DNA from: Bacteroidales bacterium
GTDB lineage: Bacteria; Bacteroidota; Bacteroidia; Bacteroidales; VadinHA17
DNA: 16,012 nt
Direction of reading: 5' to 3'
NCBI GenBank assembly: GCA_030692905.1
Contig: JAUYBT010000193.1
Location: forward strand, 1 to 16,012
Shown here: positions 7,791 to 15,562 of the stretch, piece after piece
Layout: each line of letters starts with the position of its first letter
Position numbering within the stretch: the first letter of the stretch is position 1
Program-made: the position numbers and the translations under genes
Notes under the pieces: model-generated
What the model was told of the DNA's origin: nothing
What the model saw: the letters and a program-made list of their open reading frames with translations, nothing else
Database searches by the model: none

Positions 7791-9026
7791 TCAATATTTT
7801 TTCTGACTTGCTTCAACTATAGCCCGGTGAGCCATCAGCCTTATTGCATTTATCCTTATAAAGCCCTTGCTGTCAGTCTGATCAAAGCCACCCTCAATAT
7901 CCATGCTCGATAGTTTCTTATTATACAGCGAGGAAGGCGATTCACGACCTTCAATAATTACATTCCCTTTGTAAAGGCACAGATGTACGCTGCCATCAAT
8001 AAGCTCCTGGCTCTTTTCAATAGCAGCCATCAGAAAATCCATTTCAGGACTGAACCAGAAACCGTTATAAATAATTTCCGCAAATTTCGGAGTGAGCATG
8101 TTTACTAGTCTCATTACCTCCCTGTCCATTGCTATTCCCTCAATATCTTTGTGGGCAATATGCAAAACTGTGGCAGCAGGAGTCTCATACACACCTCTCG
8201 ATTTTATCCCGACGAACCTGTTCTCTACCATATCGAGGAGACCTATTCCGTTTTTACCTGCAATCTCATTCAGATATACATACATTTCATAAGAGTCCTC
8301 TTTTATGGTTCCATCTTCCTTGTTGACAAGCTTGACAGGGATCCCGTTTTTGAAATGAATAACTATTCGTGTATCCTTGTCGGGTGCATCCTGTGGCATC
8401 ACCATCTTTTCCAGCATGCTCTTATGTAGTGTGTACATAGGATCTTCCAGAATTCCGGCCTCATGACTGATATGCATCAGGTTATCATCTTCACTGTAAG
8501 GCTTATCGATACTTGCCTTGACAGGAATCTTTTTCTCAGAAGCATATTTAAGAAGATCAGTCCTTCCTTTAAATGTCGCAAGGAACTCTTTGTCTTTCCA
8601 GGGTGAAATAACTTTAACACCGGGCATCAGGGCATAGTAACAGAGTTCAAATCTTACCTGGTCGTTGCCCTTTCCTGTTGCACCATGTGCTACCGCATTG
8701 GCGCCCTCTTCTTTTGCAACCTCAATCTGCTTTTTTGCAATAAGAGGCCTGGCAAGCGCCGTGCCGAGCAGGTACCTGTCCTCATAGATGGCGTTTGCCA
8801 TTATAGCTTTAAGAACATATTTATCAACAAATTCCCTTTTCAGGTCAGCTATAATTACTTTGGATGCCCCGAGTAACAATGCCTTTTTCCTGCACTCTTC
8901 AAAATTATCGGACTGCCCTACATCGGCCACAAAAGCAATAACTTCATAATTCTTTTCAATTAACCATTTAAGTATTACCGAAGTATCCAAACCACCACTG
9001 TACGCGAGAACAACTTTTTCTTTCAT
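7791..9026 (-). CDS. argG: Argininosuccinate synthase ArgG
   Basis: The 411-residue enzyme joins citrulline and aspartate with ATP to give argininosuccinate. The N-terminal adenylate-forming P-loop AYSGGLDTS is at residues 8-16. 'AHGATGKGNDQVRFE' (about 112-126) and 'YSEDDNLMHISHEAG' (about 177-191) are the expected ATP, citrulline and aspartate binding segments. The C-terminal helix region contributes to tetramer formation. The length is normal. The gene follows argR by 79 bp and precedes argH by 33 nt, so argG-argH is likely one transcript, perhaps with argR. The 79-bp gap holds a candidate promoter and shows no hairpin terminator. The ATG start gives the standard N-terminus. Confidence 0.97.
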   Translation of the reverse strand: MKEKVVLAYSGGLDTSVILKWLIEKNYEVIAFVADVGQSDNFEECRKKALLLGASKVIIADLKREFVDKYVLKAIMANAIYEDRYLLGTALARPLIAKKQIEVAKEEGANAVAHGATGKGNDQVRFELCYYALMPGVKVISPWKDKEFLATFKGRTDLLKYASEKKIPVKASIDKPYSEDDNLMHISHEAGILEDPMYTLHKSMLEKMVMPQDAPDKDTRIVIHFKNGIPVKLVNKEDGTIKEDSYEMYVYLNEIAGKNGIGLLDMVENRFVGIKSRGVYETPAATVLHIAHKDIEGIAMDREVMRLVNMLTPKFAEIIYNGFWFSPEMDFLMAAIEKSQELIDGSVHLCLYKGNVIIEGRESPSSLYNKKLSSMDIEGGFDQTDSKGFIRINAIRLMAHRAIVEASQKKY

Positions 9027-9069
9027 TATTTTTTATTATTTGATGTTAGTATTGAATTATTAAGCTTTT

Positions 9070-9077
9070 AAAATGTA
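9070..9077 (-). promoter_or_regulatory. Candidate -7 box for argG
   Basis: On the minus strand TACATTTT differs from the Bacteroidota -7 consensus TAnnTTTG only in the last base. A TTTG about 22 bp upstream is slightly far for the -33 box. The ARG-box-like sequence TGAATTATTAAGCT (+ strand, 9053-9066, 11 of 14 positions against the E. coli consensus) lies just downstream of it. The promoter call is weak. Confidence 0.25.
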
Positions 9078-9105
9078 CCTATTATTGTATATATAACCGC
9101 AAAAA

Positions 9106-9585
9106 TCATTTCTTCTTAATCTGATCATGTATACCGGGAAGAATAATTTCGAGACAGGTATGTACCTGCTGGAGGGTTATTCCATCTCTGGGGATAAGAA
9201 GGATTGTATCATCACCGGCAATGGTACCGGCTATTTCATATCTCCCGGCACCGTCGATAAAAAAGGCAGTGTTACTTGCATTTCCGGGAATAGTCTTAAT
9301 TACCATAAGTCCTTTTGCTTCAACTATATCCTGAATTACCGGAACAATATTCAATTTCACCGGCGAATTAGCCGTACTCCTGATATTTTCTGACAAAAAA
9401 TACTTATATCCTCCGGTACTGTTGGGTATCCTCGCAACCCCAAGCTGCCTTAAATTACGGGATAGTGTAGCCTGTGTACAGCTTATCCCTTTCCCTTTCA
9501 ATCTTTTAAGTAACTCGTCCTGTGTTGATATATGTGCTTCTTCAATAATTTTCTCTATTGCAAGAAGTCTTTTTGTTTTTTGCAT
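9106..9585 (-). CDS. argR: Arginine repressor ArgR
   Basis: The 159-residue protein is a hexameric, arginine-responsive transcription factor. The N-terminal winged helix-turn-helix includes STQDELLKRL (20-29) and the recognition segment CTQATLSRNLRQLGV (36-50), close to the family pattern TQAT[VL]SRD. The C-terminal domain keeps GTIAGDDT (120-127), whose paired Asp residues bind arginine. The start is taken as ATG at 9585: a longer frame from TTG at 9606 would begin inside the -7 promoter box, and the family N-terminus fits the shorter form. The gene heads argR-argG-argH and is divergent from carB, so it can control both directions. It probably represses its own synthesis, because two ARG-box-like sites overlap its promoter and start. 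Confidence 0.95.
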   Translation of the reverse strand: MQKTKRLLAIEKIIEEAHISTQDELLKRLKGKGISCTQATLSRNLRQLGVARIPNSTGGYKYFLSENIRSTANSPVKLNIVPVIQDIVEAKGLMVIKTIPGNASNTAFFIDGAGRYEIAGTIAGDDTILLIPRDGITLQQVHTCLEIILPGIHDQIKKK

Positions 9586-9616
9586 ATTTATACATTTGTT
9601 TTGCAAATATATTCAT
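9581..9616. promoter_or_regulatory. Pair of ARG-box-like operators over the argR promoter and start
   Basis: TGCATATTTATACA (9581-9594) and TGCAAATATATTCA (9603-9616) each match 12 of 14 positions of the E. coli ARG-box core TGAATwwwwATTCA. Their centres are 22 bp apart, close to the 21 bp of paired E. coli boxes bound by one ArgR hexamer. One covers the argR start codon and the other the -7 box, which fits autorepression. The ARG box of this phylum may differ. Confidence 0.45.
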
Positions 9617-9633
9617 TTTTTCACAATTTCAAA
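9604..9633 (-). promoter_or_regulatory. argR promoter (Bacteroidota -33/-7 type)
   Basis: On the minus strand TTTG (9630-9633) is followed after 18 bp by TATATTTG (9604-9611), a full match to TAnnTTTG. Transcription would start near 9597-9600, giving an argR leader of roughly 12-15 nt before the ATG at 9585. Confidence 0.65.
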
Positions 9634-9653
9634 TCCTGATTAAAAAAATTGTG
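9622..9653. repeat. Inverted repeat CACAATTT...AAATTGTG between argR and carB
   Basis: Perfect 8-bp arms at 9622-9629 and 9646-9653 are separated by 16 bp. The argR -33 box lies in the spacer and the right arm ends 1 bp before the carB -7 box, a position suited to an operator acting on both promoters. The binding factor is unknown. Confidence 0.35.
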
Positions 9654-9654
9654 T

Positions 9655-9662
9655 TATTTTTG
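9655..9662 (+). promoter_or_regulatory. carB -7 promoter box
   Basis: TATTTTTG is a full match to TAnnTTTG, placed 17 nt before the carB ATG, so the leader would be about 10 nt. No clear TTTG -33 box lies 18-20 bp upstream, which may mean that the promoter is weak or activator-dependent. Confidence 0.45.
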
Positions 9663-9679
9663 AACCTCAAATCCGGACA

Positions 9680-12600
9680 ATGAAAGAAGTAGTACAAAAG
9701 GTAATTATCCTGGGATCAGGAGCGCTGAAAATCGGCGAAGCAGGCGAATTTGATTACTCCGGCTCCCAGGCTCTTAAAGCATTAAAAGAGGAAGACGTTC
9801 ATACAGTTTTAATTAATCCGAATATTGCAACGGTTCAAACCTCCGAAGAGCTGGCTGATAAGATCTACTTTCTCCCGGTTACTCCATATTTTGTCGAAAA
9901 GGTGATTGTAAAAGAAAAGCCTGATGGAATTCTCTTATCCTTTGGCGGGCAGACAGCACTAAACTGTGGAACCGAACTTTATAAATCGGGGGTATTTGAA
10001 AAATATAATGTGAAAGTACTTGGTACTCCTGTTTCTGCAATAATGGATACCGAGGATCGTGAGCTTTTCGTAAAAAAGCTTGGTGAGATAGATGTTAAAA
10101 CACCAAGCAGTATTGCCGTAACGGGAGTTGATGAAGCAATTGAAGCCGCACGCAAACTCGGATTCCCCATTATCATCAGGGCAGCATATACCCTGGGCGG
10201 TCAGGGAAGTGGTTTTGCATCAAATGCTGATGAACTGAGAACACTTGCATCAAAAGCATTTTCCTATACAAGCCAGATCCTTGTTGAAGAATCGCTAAAG
10301 GGATGGAAAGAGGTTGAATATGAGGTTGTAAGGGATAAATATGACAATTGCATCACTGTATGTAACATGGAGAATTTTGATCCGCTTGGAATACATACCG
10401 GTGAAAGTATTGTGGTTGCTCCATCCCAGACACTGACAAACAGTGAATACCATAAGCTGAGAGAACTTTCCATCAGGATAATCAGGCATATCGGAATAGT
10501 TGGTGAATGCAATGTTCAATATGCTCTTGCCCCTGATTCTGAAGACTACCGGGTCATCGAAGTGAATGCCCGTTTATCGCGGTCAAGTGCACTTGCCTCA
10601 AAAGCGACAGGTTATCCGCTCGCATTTATTGCCGCAAAACTTGGAATGGGATATGGACTTCATGAACTGAAAAACTCTGTTACCAAAAACACAACTGCCT
10701 GCTTTGAGCCGGCGCTTGATTATATAGTATGCAAGATCCCGCGGTGGGACCTGAATAAATTCGAAGGAGTTTCGCACCTCATTGGCAGCAGCATGAAAAG
10801 TGTCGGCGAGGTTATGGCTATCGGAAGAACCTTTGAAGAGGTTATTCAGAAAGGATTAAGAATGATCGGCCAGGGAATGCACGGCTTCACCGGCAACAGT
10901 AACCTGGGCTTTGAGGATATTGAGAGGGAACTTGCCGAACCGACAGATATGCGGATCTTTTCAATTGCGGAAGCCCTTGAAATCGGAATGCCGGTTGAAA
11001 GGATTTATGAACTGACAAAAATTGATAAATGGTTCCTCTTCAAACTGAAAAATATAATCAGCATTAAAGATGAACTTTGCAATTACCAAACCCTGGAATC
11101 TATCCCGGCAGATCTGCTTTCCCACTCCAAGATAAACGGATTCAGCGATTTCCAGATTGCCCGGCATGTACTTAAATCCGGTCCGGCCCAGATTAATGAC
11201 GACCTGATGAAGGTGCGAAATTACCGGAAATCGTTAGGTATTGTTCCCTATATTAAACAAATTGATACTCTTGCCGCTGAATATCCGGCAATAACAAATT
11301 ATCTGTATCTGACTTACAGCGGTTCAGAGCACGATATTATATGTGAAACCGACAAAAAATCGGTTATAGTTCTGGGTTCAGGTGCATACAGGATTGGCTC
11401 CAGTGTCGAATTCGACTGGTGTTCTGTTAATGCCATTGATACCGTAAAAAAAGAGGGATTCAGATCAATAATGATTAATTACAATCCCGAAACTGTAAGT
11501 ACAGATTATGATATATGCGACAGGCTTTATTTCGATGAACTGACATTCGAAAGGGTTATGGATATAATTGACCTGGAAGACCCTGGTGGGGTTATCATAT
11601 CGGTTGGTGGTCAGATCCCCAATAACCTGGCAATGAGGCTTTATAAAGAGAAGGTACCGGTTCTTGGCACCTCTCCGGTTTCAATCGACAGGGCAGAAAA
11701 CAGGCATAAGTTTTCTGAAATGCTTGATAATCTTTCTGTTGACCAGCCACGATGGAAGGAGCTCTCTTCAATTGATGATATTTTTGAATTTGTCGACCGC
11801 ATCGGGTTCCCTGTTCTTATCAGGCCCTCTTATGTTTTATCGGGGGCTGCGATGAATGTGGTCTCAAACAAAAACGAACTATCACATTACCTTCACCTTG
11901 CAGCACAGGTTTCAAAACAATATCCGGTTGTTGTTTCTGAATTTATTGAAAATGCCAAGGAGATCGAGATTGATGCAGTGGCCCGTGAAGGGGAGATGAT
12001 TGCTTACGCCATCAGTGAGCATGTGGAGTTTGCTGGCGTTCACTCAGGAGATGCAACAATGGTCTTCCCTGCCCAGAAAATATATTTTGAAACAGCCAGG
12101 AGGATTAAACGCATTTCGCGCCATATAGCAAAAGAGTTGAATATTTCAGGCCCTTTTAACATTCAATTCCTTGCAAAAGATAATGATATAAAGGTTATCG
12201 AATGTAACCTGCGTGCAAGCCGAAGCATGCCTTTTGTTTCGAAAGTCCTTAAAGTCAATCTTATTGAACTTGCTACGAAAGTGATGCTTGGCGTTCCGGT
12301 TGAAAAACCGGGTAAAACGGTATTTGAACTCGATTATGTGGGAGTTAAAGCACCTCAGTTCAGTTTTTCGCGACTTGCCAAGGCCGACCCTGTCCTCGGA
12401 GTTGACATGTCGTCCACAGGGGAAGTCGGATGCATTGGAGAAGGTTTTTATGAAGCAATACTCAAAGCTATGTTTTCTGTTGGCTACAGGGTGCCTAAAA
12501 AGAGTATTCTGCTTTCAACCGGTCCGGCTCGTTCAAAAGTTGAACTTCTCAACAGTGCCAGAGCCCTGCGTGAAAAAGGACATAAGCTTTATGCAACCAG

Positions 12601-12901
12601 AGGCACCCAGCAGTTTCTGGAAAATGCCGGAGTCGAGGCTCATGTGGCATACTGGCCCGATGAAAATAAATCACCAAACACAATCGATCTTATTAAATCG
12701 CGCGAGGTGGATCTTGTTGTGAACATTCCTAAAGACCTCAGCGATAAAGAACTTAATAATGACTATACTATAAGAAGAAGCGCCGTGGATTATAATGTTC
12801 CTCTCATTACCAATTCACGACTGGCAAGTGCGTTTATACTGGCTTTCTGTCGGATGAGTATAGACGACCTCGAAATTAAGAGTTGGGATGAATATAAGTA
12901 A
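9680..12901 (+). CDS. carB: Carbamoyl-phosphate synthase large subunit CarB (eukaryote-like)
   Basis: At 1073 residues it has the full large-subunit architecture: carboxyphosphate ATP-grasp half (about 1-400, with VIEVNAR near 292), linker/oligomerisation domain (400-555), carbamate-phosphorylating ATP-grasp half (555-935, with VIECNLR near 840) and a C-terminal MGS-like allosteric domain (940-1073). It makes carbamoyl phosphate from bicarbonate, 2 ATP and ammonia delivered by CarA. 'GEFDYSGSQA', 'GSSVEFDWC', 'GGQIPNNLA' and 'CKIPRWDL' resemble eukaryotic CPS I/CAD rather than E. coli CarB, from memory. In the allosteric domain Thr973, Thr976 and Asn1015 are kept, but Trp992 stands where E. 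coli has Lys993, and Ile-Pro replaces Thr1016-Thr1017. Divergence from argR suggests an arginine role. A second CPSase may serve pyrimidines, but it is not visible here. Confidence 0.97.
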   Translation: MKEVVQKVIILGSGALKIGEAGEFDYSGSQALKALKEEDVHTVLINPNIATVQTSEELADKIYFLPVTPYFVEKVIVKEKPDGILLSFGGQTALNCGTELYKSGVFEKYNVKVLGTPVSAIMDTEDRELFVKKLGEIDVKTPSSIAVTGVDEAIEAARKLGFPIIIRAAYTLGGQGSGFASNADELRTLASKAFSYTSQILVEESLKGWKEVEYEVVRDKYDNCITVCNMENFDPLGIHTGESIVVAPSQTLTNSEYHKLRELSIRIIRHIGIVGECNVQYALAPDSEDYRVIEVNARLSRSSALASKATGYPLAFIAAKLGMGYGLHELKNSVTKNTTACFEPALDYIVCKIPRWDLNKFEGVSHLIGSSMKSVGEVMAIGRTFEEVIQKGLRMIGQGMHGFTGNSNLGFEDIERELAEPTDMRIFSIAEALEIGMPVERIYELTKIDKWFLFKLKNIISIKDELCNYQTLESIPADLLSHSKINGFSDFQIARHVLKSGPAQINDDLMKVRNYRKSLGIVPYIKQIDTLAAEYPAITNYLYLTYSGSEHDIICETDKKSVIVLGSGAYRIGSSVEFDWCSVNAIDTVKKEGFRSIMINYNPETVSTDYDICDRLYFDELTFERVMDIIDLEDPGGVIISVGGQIPNNLAMRLYKEKVPVLGTSPVSIDRAENRHKFSEMLDNLSVDQPRWKELSSIDDIFEFVDRIGFPVLIRPSYVLSGAAMNVVSNKNELSHYLHLAAQVSKQYPVVVSEFIENAKEIEIDAVAREGEMIAYAISEHVEFAGVHSGDATMVFPAQKIYFETARRIKRISRHIAKELNISGPFNIQFLAKDNDIKVIECNLRASRSMPFVSKVLKVNLIELATKVMLGVPVEKPGKTVFELDYVGVKAPQFSFSRLAKADPVLGVDMSSTGEVGCIGEGFYEAILKAMFSVGYRVPKKSILLSTGPARSKVELLNSARALREKGHKLYATRGTQQFLENAGVEAHVAYWPDENKSPNTIDLIKSREVDLVVNIPKDLSDKELNNDYTIRRSAVDYNVPLITNSRLASAFILAFCRMSIDDLEIKSWDEYK

Positions 12902-12966
12902 GTAAAAAGACAAAAGTAAAAAGACCACATGACTGCAAGACAACAAGACAATCAGACATACAGACA
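12901..12966. repeat. Short tandem repeats between carB and recQ
   Basis: AGTAAAAAGAC occurs at 12901-12911 and again at 12915-12925 (period 14). Then four 8-bp units follow head to tail from 12935 to 12966: GCAAGACA, ACAAGACA, ATCAGACA and TACAGACA, all ending in AGACA. The 107-bp gap holds no gene and no strong hairpin for carB. Confidence 0.5.
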
Positions 12967-12994
12967 ATATGATAACTATTCTCTGATATCGATT

Positions 12995-13025
12995 AAAAAG
13001 CCGGAATATTAGTTTCCCATTTCCG
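12995..13025 (-). terminator. Weak candidate terminator of recQ
   Basis: On the minus strand CGGAA (13021-13025) pairs with TTCCG (13002-13006) over a 14-nt loop that contains the recQ stop codon, followed by GC and five T residues. The stem is only 5 bp, so this is tentative. Confidence 0.3.
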
Positions 13026-15189
13026 AAAGAAACTTGATCCTCATTAACCTGATCTCCTCCTCTTCGAACTCATTTCCAAGCTCCTTAATTGCCTCTGTGA
13101 GCGAGTCAGATTCAGCTTCTTCCCTGAAATATAAATACATATCATGCTGCCGTTCATCATCAATCGTATTGTTGATATAATAATCGAGGTTGATCCTGGT
13201 TCCGGAATTAACGATTGCTTCGACCTCCGATATCAGTTCTCCCATCTCAAGCCCTTTTGCTTCAGCAATATCTTCGAGAGGTCTTTTCATATCAATACTC
13301 TGGATGATATATACTTTTATTCCTGATTTATTGACGACCGATTTTACAACCATATCGAGGGGCCGTATTATCTCTTTCTCCTCGACATACTTTTTGATGA
13401 TCTCTATAAATTCTTCACCATATCGCTGTGCTTTGCCTGCTCCCACCCCGGTAATATTCTGAAGTTCGTCAATGGTTACAGGGTATTGGATAGCCATATC
13501 CTCGAGGGAAGGATCCTGAAAAATAACAAACGGGGGGACATCTTTCTGTTTCGACAGTTTTTTCCGTAAATCCTTCAGGATGCTGAACAGCTCCTCATCA
13601 ACTGCCGCTGTTCTTGCCCCAAAGGCATTTTCTTCATCAGTAGTATCGGCATAGTCGTGATCTTCGGCAAGCATGAAGGATGTGGGTTTTTCGAGAAACT
13701 CCATGCCCTTAGTTGTCAGTTTTAGAAGGCCATAGTTCTCAATATCTTTCGTAAGAAACTTAGCGATGAGAGCCTGCCTGATAACCATATTCCAGAACTT
13801 TTCATCCTTATCTTCTCCTATACCGAAAAATTCGAGTTTATGGTGCTTATACGATTTAATTGCTGCGGTAATTTTTCCTGAAAGGATATTTGAAACATGA
13901 TCAGCTTTAAATTTTTCCTTTACAGCGAGAATAGTCTCTAAAACGTTAACAACAGCCTCATTACCTTCGAATTGTGATTTGGGATGGAGGCAGTTATCAC
14001 AAGCCTCACAGTTTTCCCTATGATATTCTTCACCAAAATAGTGGAGTAACAGTTTCCTCCGGCATACGGAGGATTCAGCATAAGAAACGGTCTCAAGAAG
14101 TAGTTGTTTCCCAATCTCCTGTTCAGCAATAGGTTTCCCCTGCATGAATTTCTCGAGTTTCTGGATATCGTTATAACTATAATATGCTATACAATTCCCC
14201 TCACCGCCGTCGCGACCGGCTCGTCCTGTCTCCTGATAGTACCCTTCAAGGCTTTTCGGTATATCAAAATGGATCACAAACCTCACATCAGGTTTATCAA
14301 TTCCCATCCCAAAAGCTATAGTTGCAACAATGATATCGGCCTCCTCCATCAGAAACTTGTCCTGATTCAATGTGCGTGTAGGGGAATCCATGCCGGCATG
14401 GTATGGAAGCGCTTTGATCCCATTAACCTTAAGTACTTCGGCCAACTCCTCAACTTTCTTACGGCTCAGACAGTAAATTATCCCTGATTTCCCGGAATTA
14501 TTTTTAATGTACTTAATTATCTCCTTTGTGACATCCTGTTTGGACTTTACTTCATAGTAGAGATTTGGCCTGTTAAATGACGATTTAAAATCTTCCGCAT
14601 CCAGGATACCCAGGTTTTTCTGAATATCGTGCTGAACTTTCGGCGTGGCTGTTGCTGTAAGTGCTATAATTGGCGACCGTCCAATTGTATCGATTATTGG
14701 TCTGATGCGTCTATATTCAGGCCTGAAGTCGTGCCCCCACTCTGATATACAATGAGCTTCATCGATAGCATAAAATGATATCTTAATATTTTTAAGAAAC
14801 TCAATATTCTCCTCTTTTGTTAATGATTCGGGAGCGACATAAAGAAGTTTTGCCTTACCAGACATTACATCTTTTTTTACTCTTGTTATCTCTGTCTTTG
14901 TAAGTGATGAATTAAGGAAGTGTGCAACATCATCGTCGGTGCTGAAGTTCCTCATTGCATCAACCTGGTTTTTCATCAGGGCAATAAGGGGCGATATTAC
15001 TATAGCAGTTCCCTTTTTCATAACAGCTGGCAGCTGGTAACAAAGCGACTTTCCTCCTCCGGTCGGCATTAGCACAAAAGTATCTCTGCCAGACAGAACA
15101 TTCATTATAATTGGCTCCTGATTGCCTTTAAAAGTATCAAAACCAAAATACTTTTTTAAGTAATCATGTATTGTCGAATCATTTAACAT
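13009..15189 (-). CDS. recQ: ATP-dependent DNA helicase RecQ
   Basis: The 726-residue 3'-5' superfamily 2 helicase acts in recombination and stalled-fork repair. Order of parts: motif 0 FGFDTFKGNQ (15-24), Walker A PTGGGKS (42-48), DEAH box (143-146), TATAT motif III near 180, 'TIAFGMGIDKPDVR' near 291-304, QETGRAGRDG (about 320-329), a zinc-binding cluster with Cys at about 377, 395, 398 and 401, an RQC winged helix, and an HRDC domain around 530-605. A C-terminal extension of about 120 residues with acidic stretches follows, as in Bacteroidota RecQs of 700-735 residues (E. coli has about 610). The ATG at 15189 is chosen because it directly precedes the family N-terminus and follows GGGGAAGA; an in-frame TTG at 15201 would overlap that element. 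It is convergent with carB. Confidence 0.96.
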   Translation of the reverse strand: MLNDSTIHDYLKKYFGFDTFKGNQEPIIMNVLSGRDTFVLMPTGGGKSLCYQLPAVMKKGTAIVISPLIALMKNQVDAMRNFSTDDDVAHFLNSSLTKTEITRVKKDVMSGKAKLLYVAPESLTKEENIEFLKNIKISFYAIDEAHCISEWGHDFRPEYRRIRPIIDTIGRSPIIALTATATPKVQHDIQKNLGILDAEDFKSSFNRPNLYYEVKSKQDVTKEIIKYIKNNSGKSGIIYCLSRKKVEELAEVLKVNGIKALPYHAGMDSPTRTLNQDKFLMEEADIIVATIAFGMGIDKPDVRFVIHFDIPKSLEGYYQETGRAGRDGGEGNCIAYYSYNDIQKLEKFMQGKPIAEQEIGKQLLLETVSYAESSVCRRKLLLHYFGEEYHRENCEACDNCLHPKSQFEGNEAVVNVLETILAVKEKFKADHVSNILSGKITAAIKSYKHHKLEFFGIGEDKDEKFWNMVIRQALIAKFLTKDIENYGLLKLTTKGMEFLEKPTSFMLAEDHDYADTTDEENAFGARTAAVDEELFSILKDLRKKLSKQKDVPPFVIFQDPSLEDMAIQYPVTIDELQNITGVGAGKAQRYGEEFIEIIKKYVEEKEIIRPLDMVVKSVVNKSGIKVYIIQSIDMKRPLEDIAEAKGLEMGELISEVEAIVNSGTRINLDYYINNTIDDERQHDMYLYFREEAESDSLTEAIKELGNEFEEEEIRLMRIKFLSEMGN

Positions 15190-15562
15190 ATTCTTCCCCA
15201 AATGGTAAAACTGAATATCTGTAAAAAAATTTGATTTTACAGTCTATATAAAGTTAATAAATTTCCTTATGATATAATAGTATTATTTTATTATTAACAA
15301 AAATGATTCTCTGGTAAATAATCAAACCTCACTGATTTTCTTCATTTTCCCCATACCAAAAAGGGGATTAATCATATCTGTTTTCCCTCTTGATTATCAG
15401 GTTAATAAATTGATTTTCAAGATATTTAGTAATCCCATACCAGGCAATATTGCTTGATATCCTGAATTTCTTAACAGCAAAAAGATTAATATTGTTTTGC
15501 AAAAGAAGATTTATCATCTTTACAGGCTGATTTTAAACCGATTTATATAGGTGTCCATGGTA
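15190..15562. other. Divergent intergenic region between recQ and tatC
   Basis: This AT-rich stretch must hold the recQ and tatC promoters, but I find no full TAnnTTTG box at a sensible distance from either start. Small inverted repeats are visible: GTAAAA / TTTTAC (15221-15226 and 15235-15240) and ATAATA-G-TATTAT (15274-15286). A 49-codon minus-strand frame (15368-15517) has no recognisable features. No RNA gene or mobile element is seen. Confidence 0.5.

Noticed and set aside
9127..9393. 88-codon plus-strand frame opposite argR
   Set aside because: It is antisense to the conserved arginine-binding domain of ArgR and is a shadow of it.
9586..9606. Longer ArgR reading frame starting at TTG 9606
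   Set aside because: The TTG lies within the TATATTTG -7 box of the argR promoter, so it should not be in the transcript; the ATG at 9585 fits the family N-terminus.
12288..12722. 144-codon plus-strand frame inside carB
   Set aside because: It overlaps the strongly conserved CarB C-terminal region in another frame and shows no family features.
15190..15201. Longer RecQ frame starting at TTG 15201
   Set aside because: The ATG four codons later is preceded by GGGGAAGA, and the extra codons match nothing in the family.
15349..15366. CCCC...GGGG pair between recQ and tatC as a possible hairpin
   Set aside because: The stem is only 4 bp with a 10-nt loop and no T-run, too weak to call.
15368..15517. 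49-codon minus-strand frame between recQ and tatC
   Set aside because: It is AT-rich with no recognisable domain, signal or promoter; length and composition fit chance.
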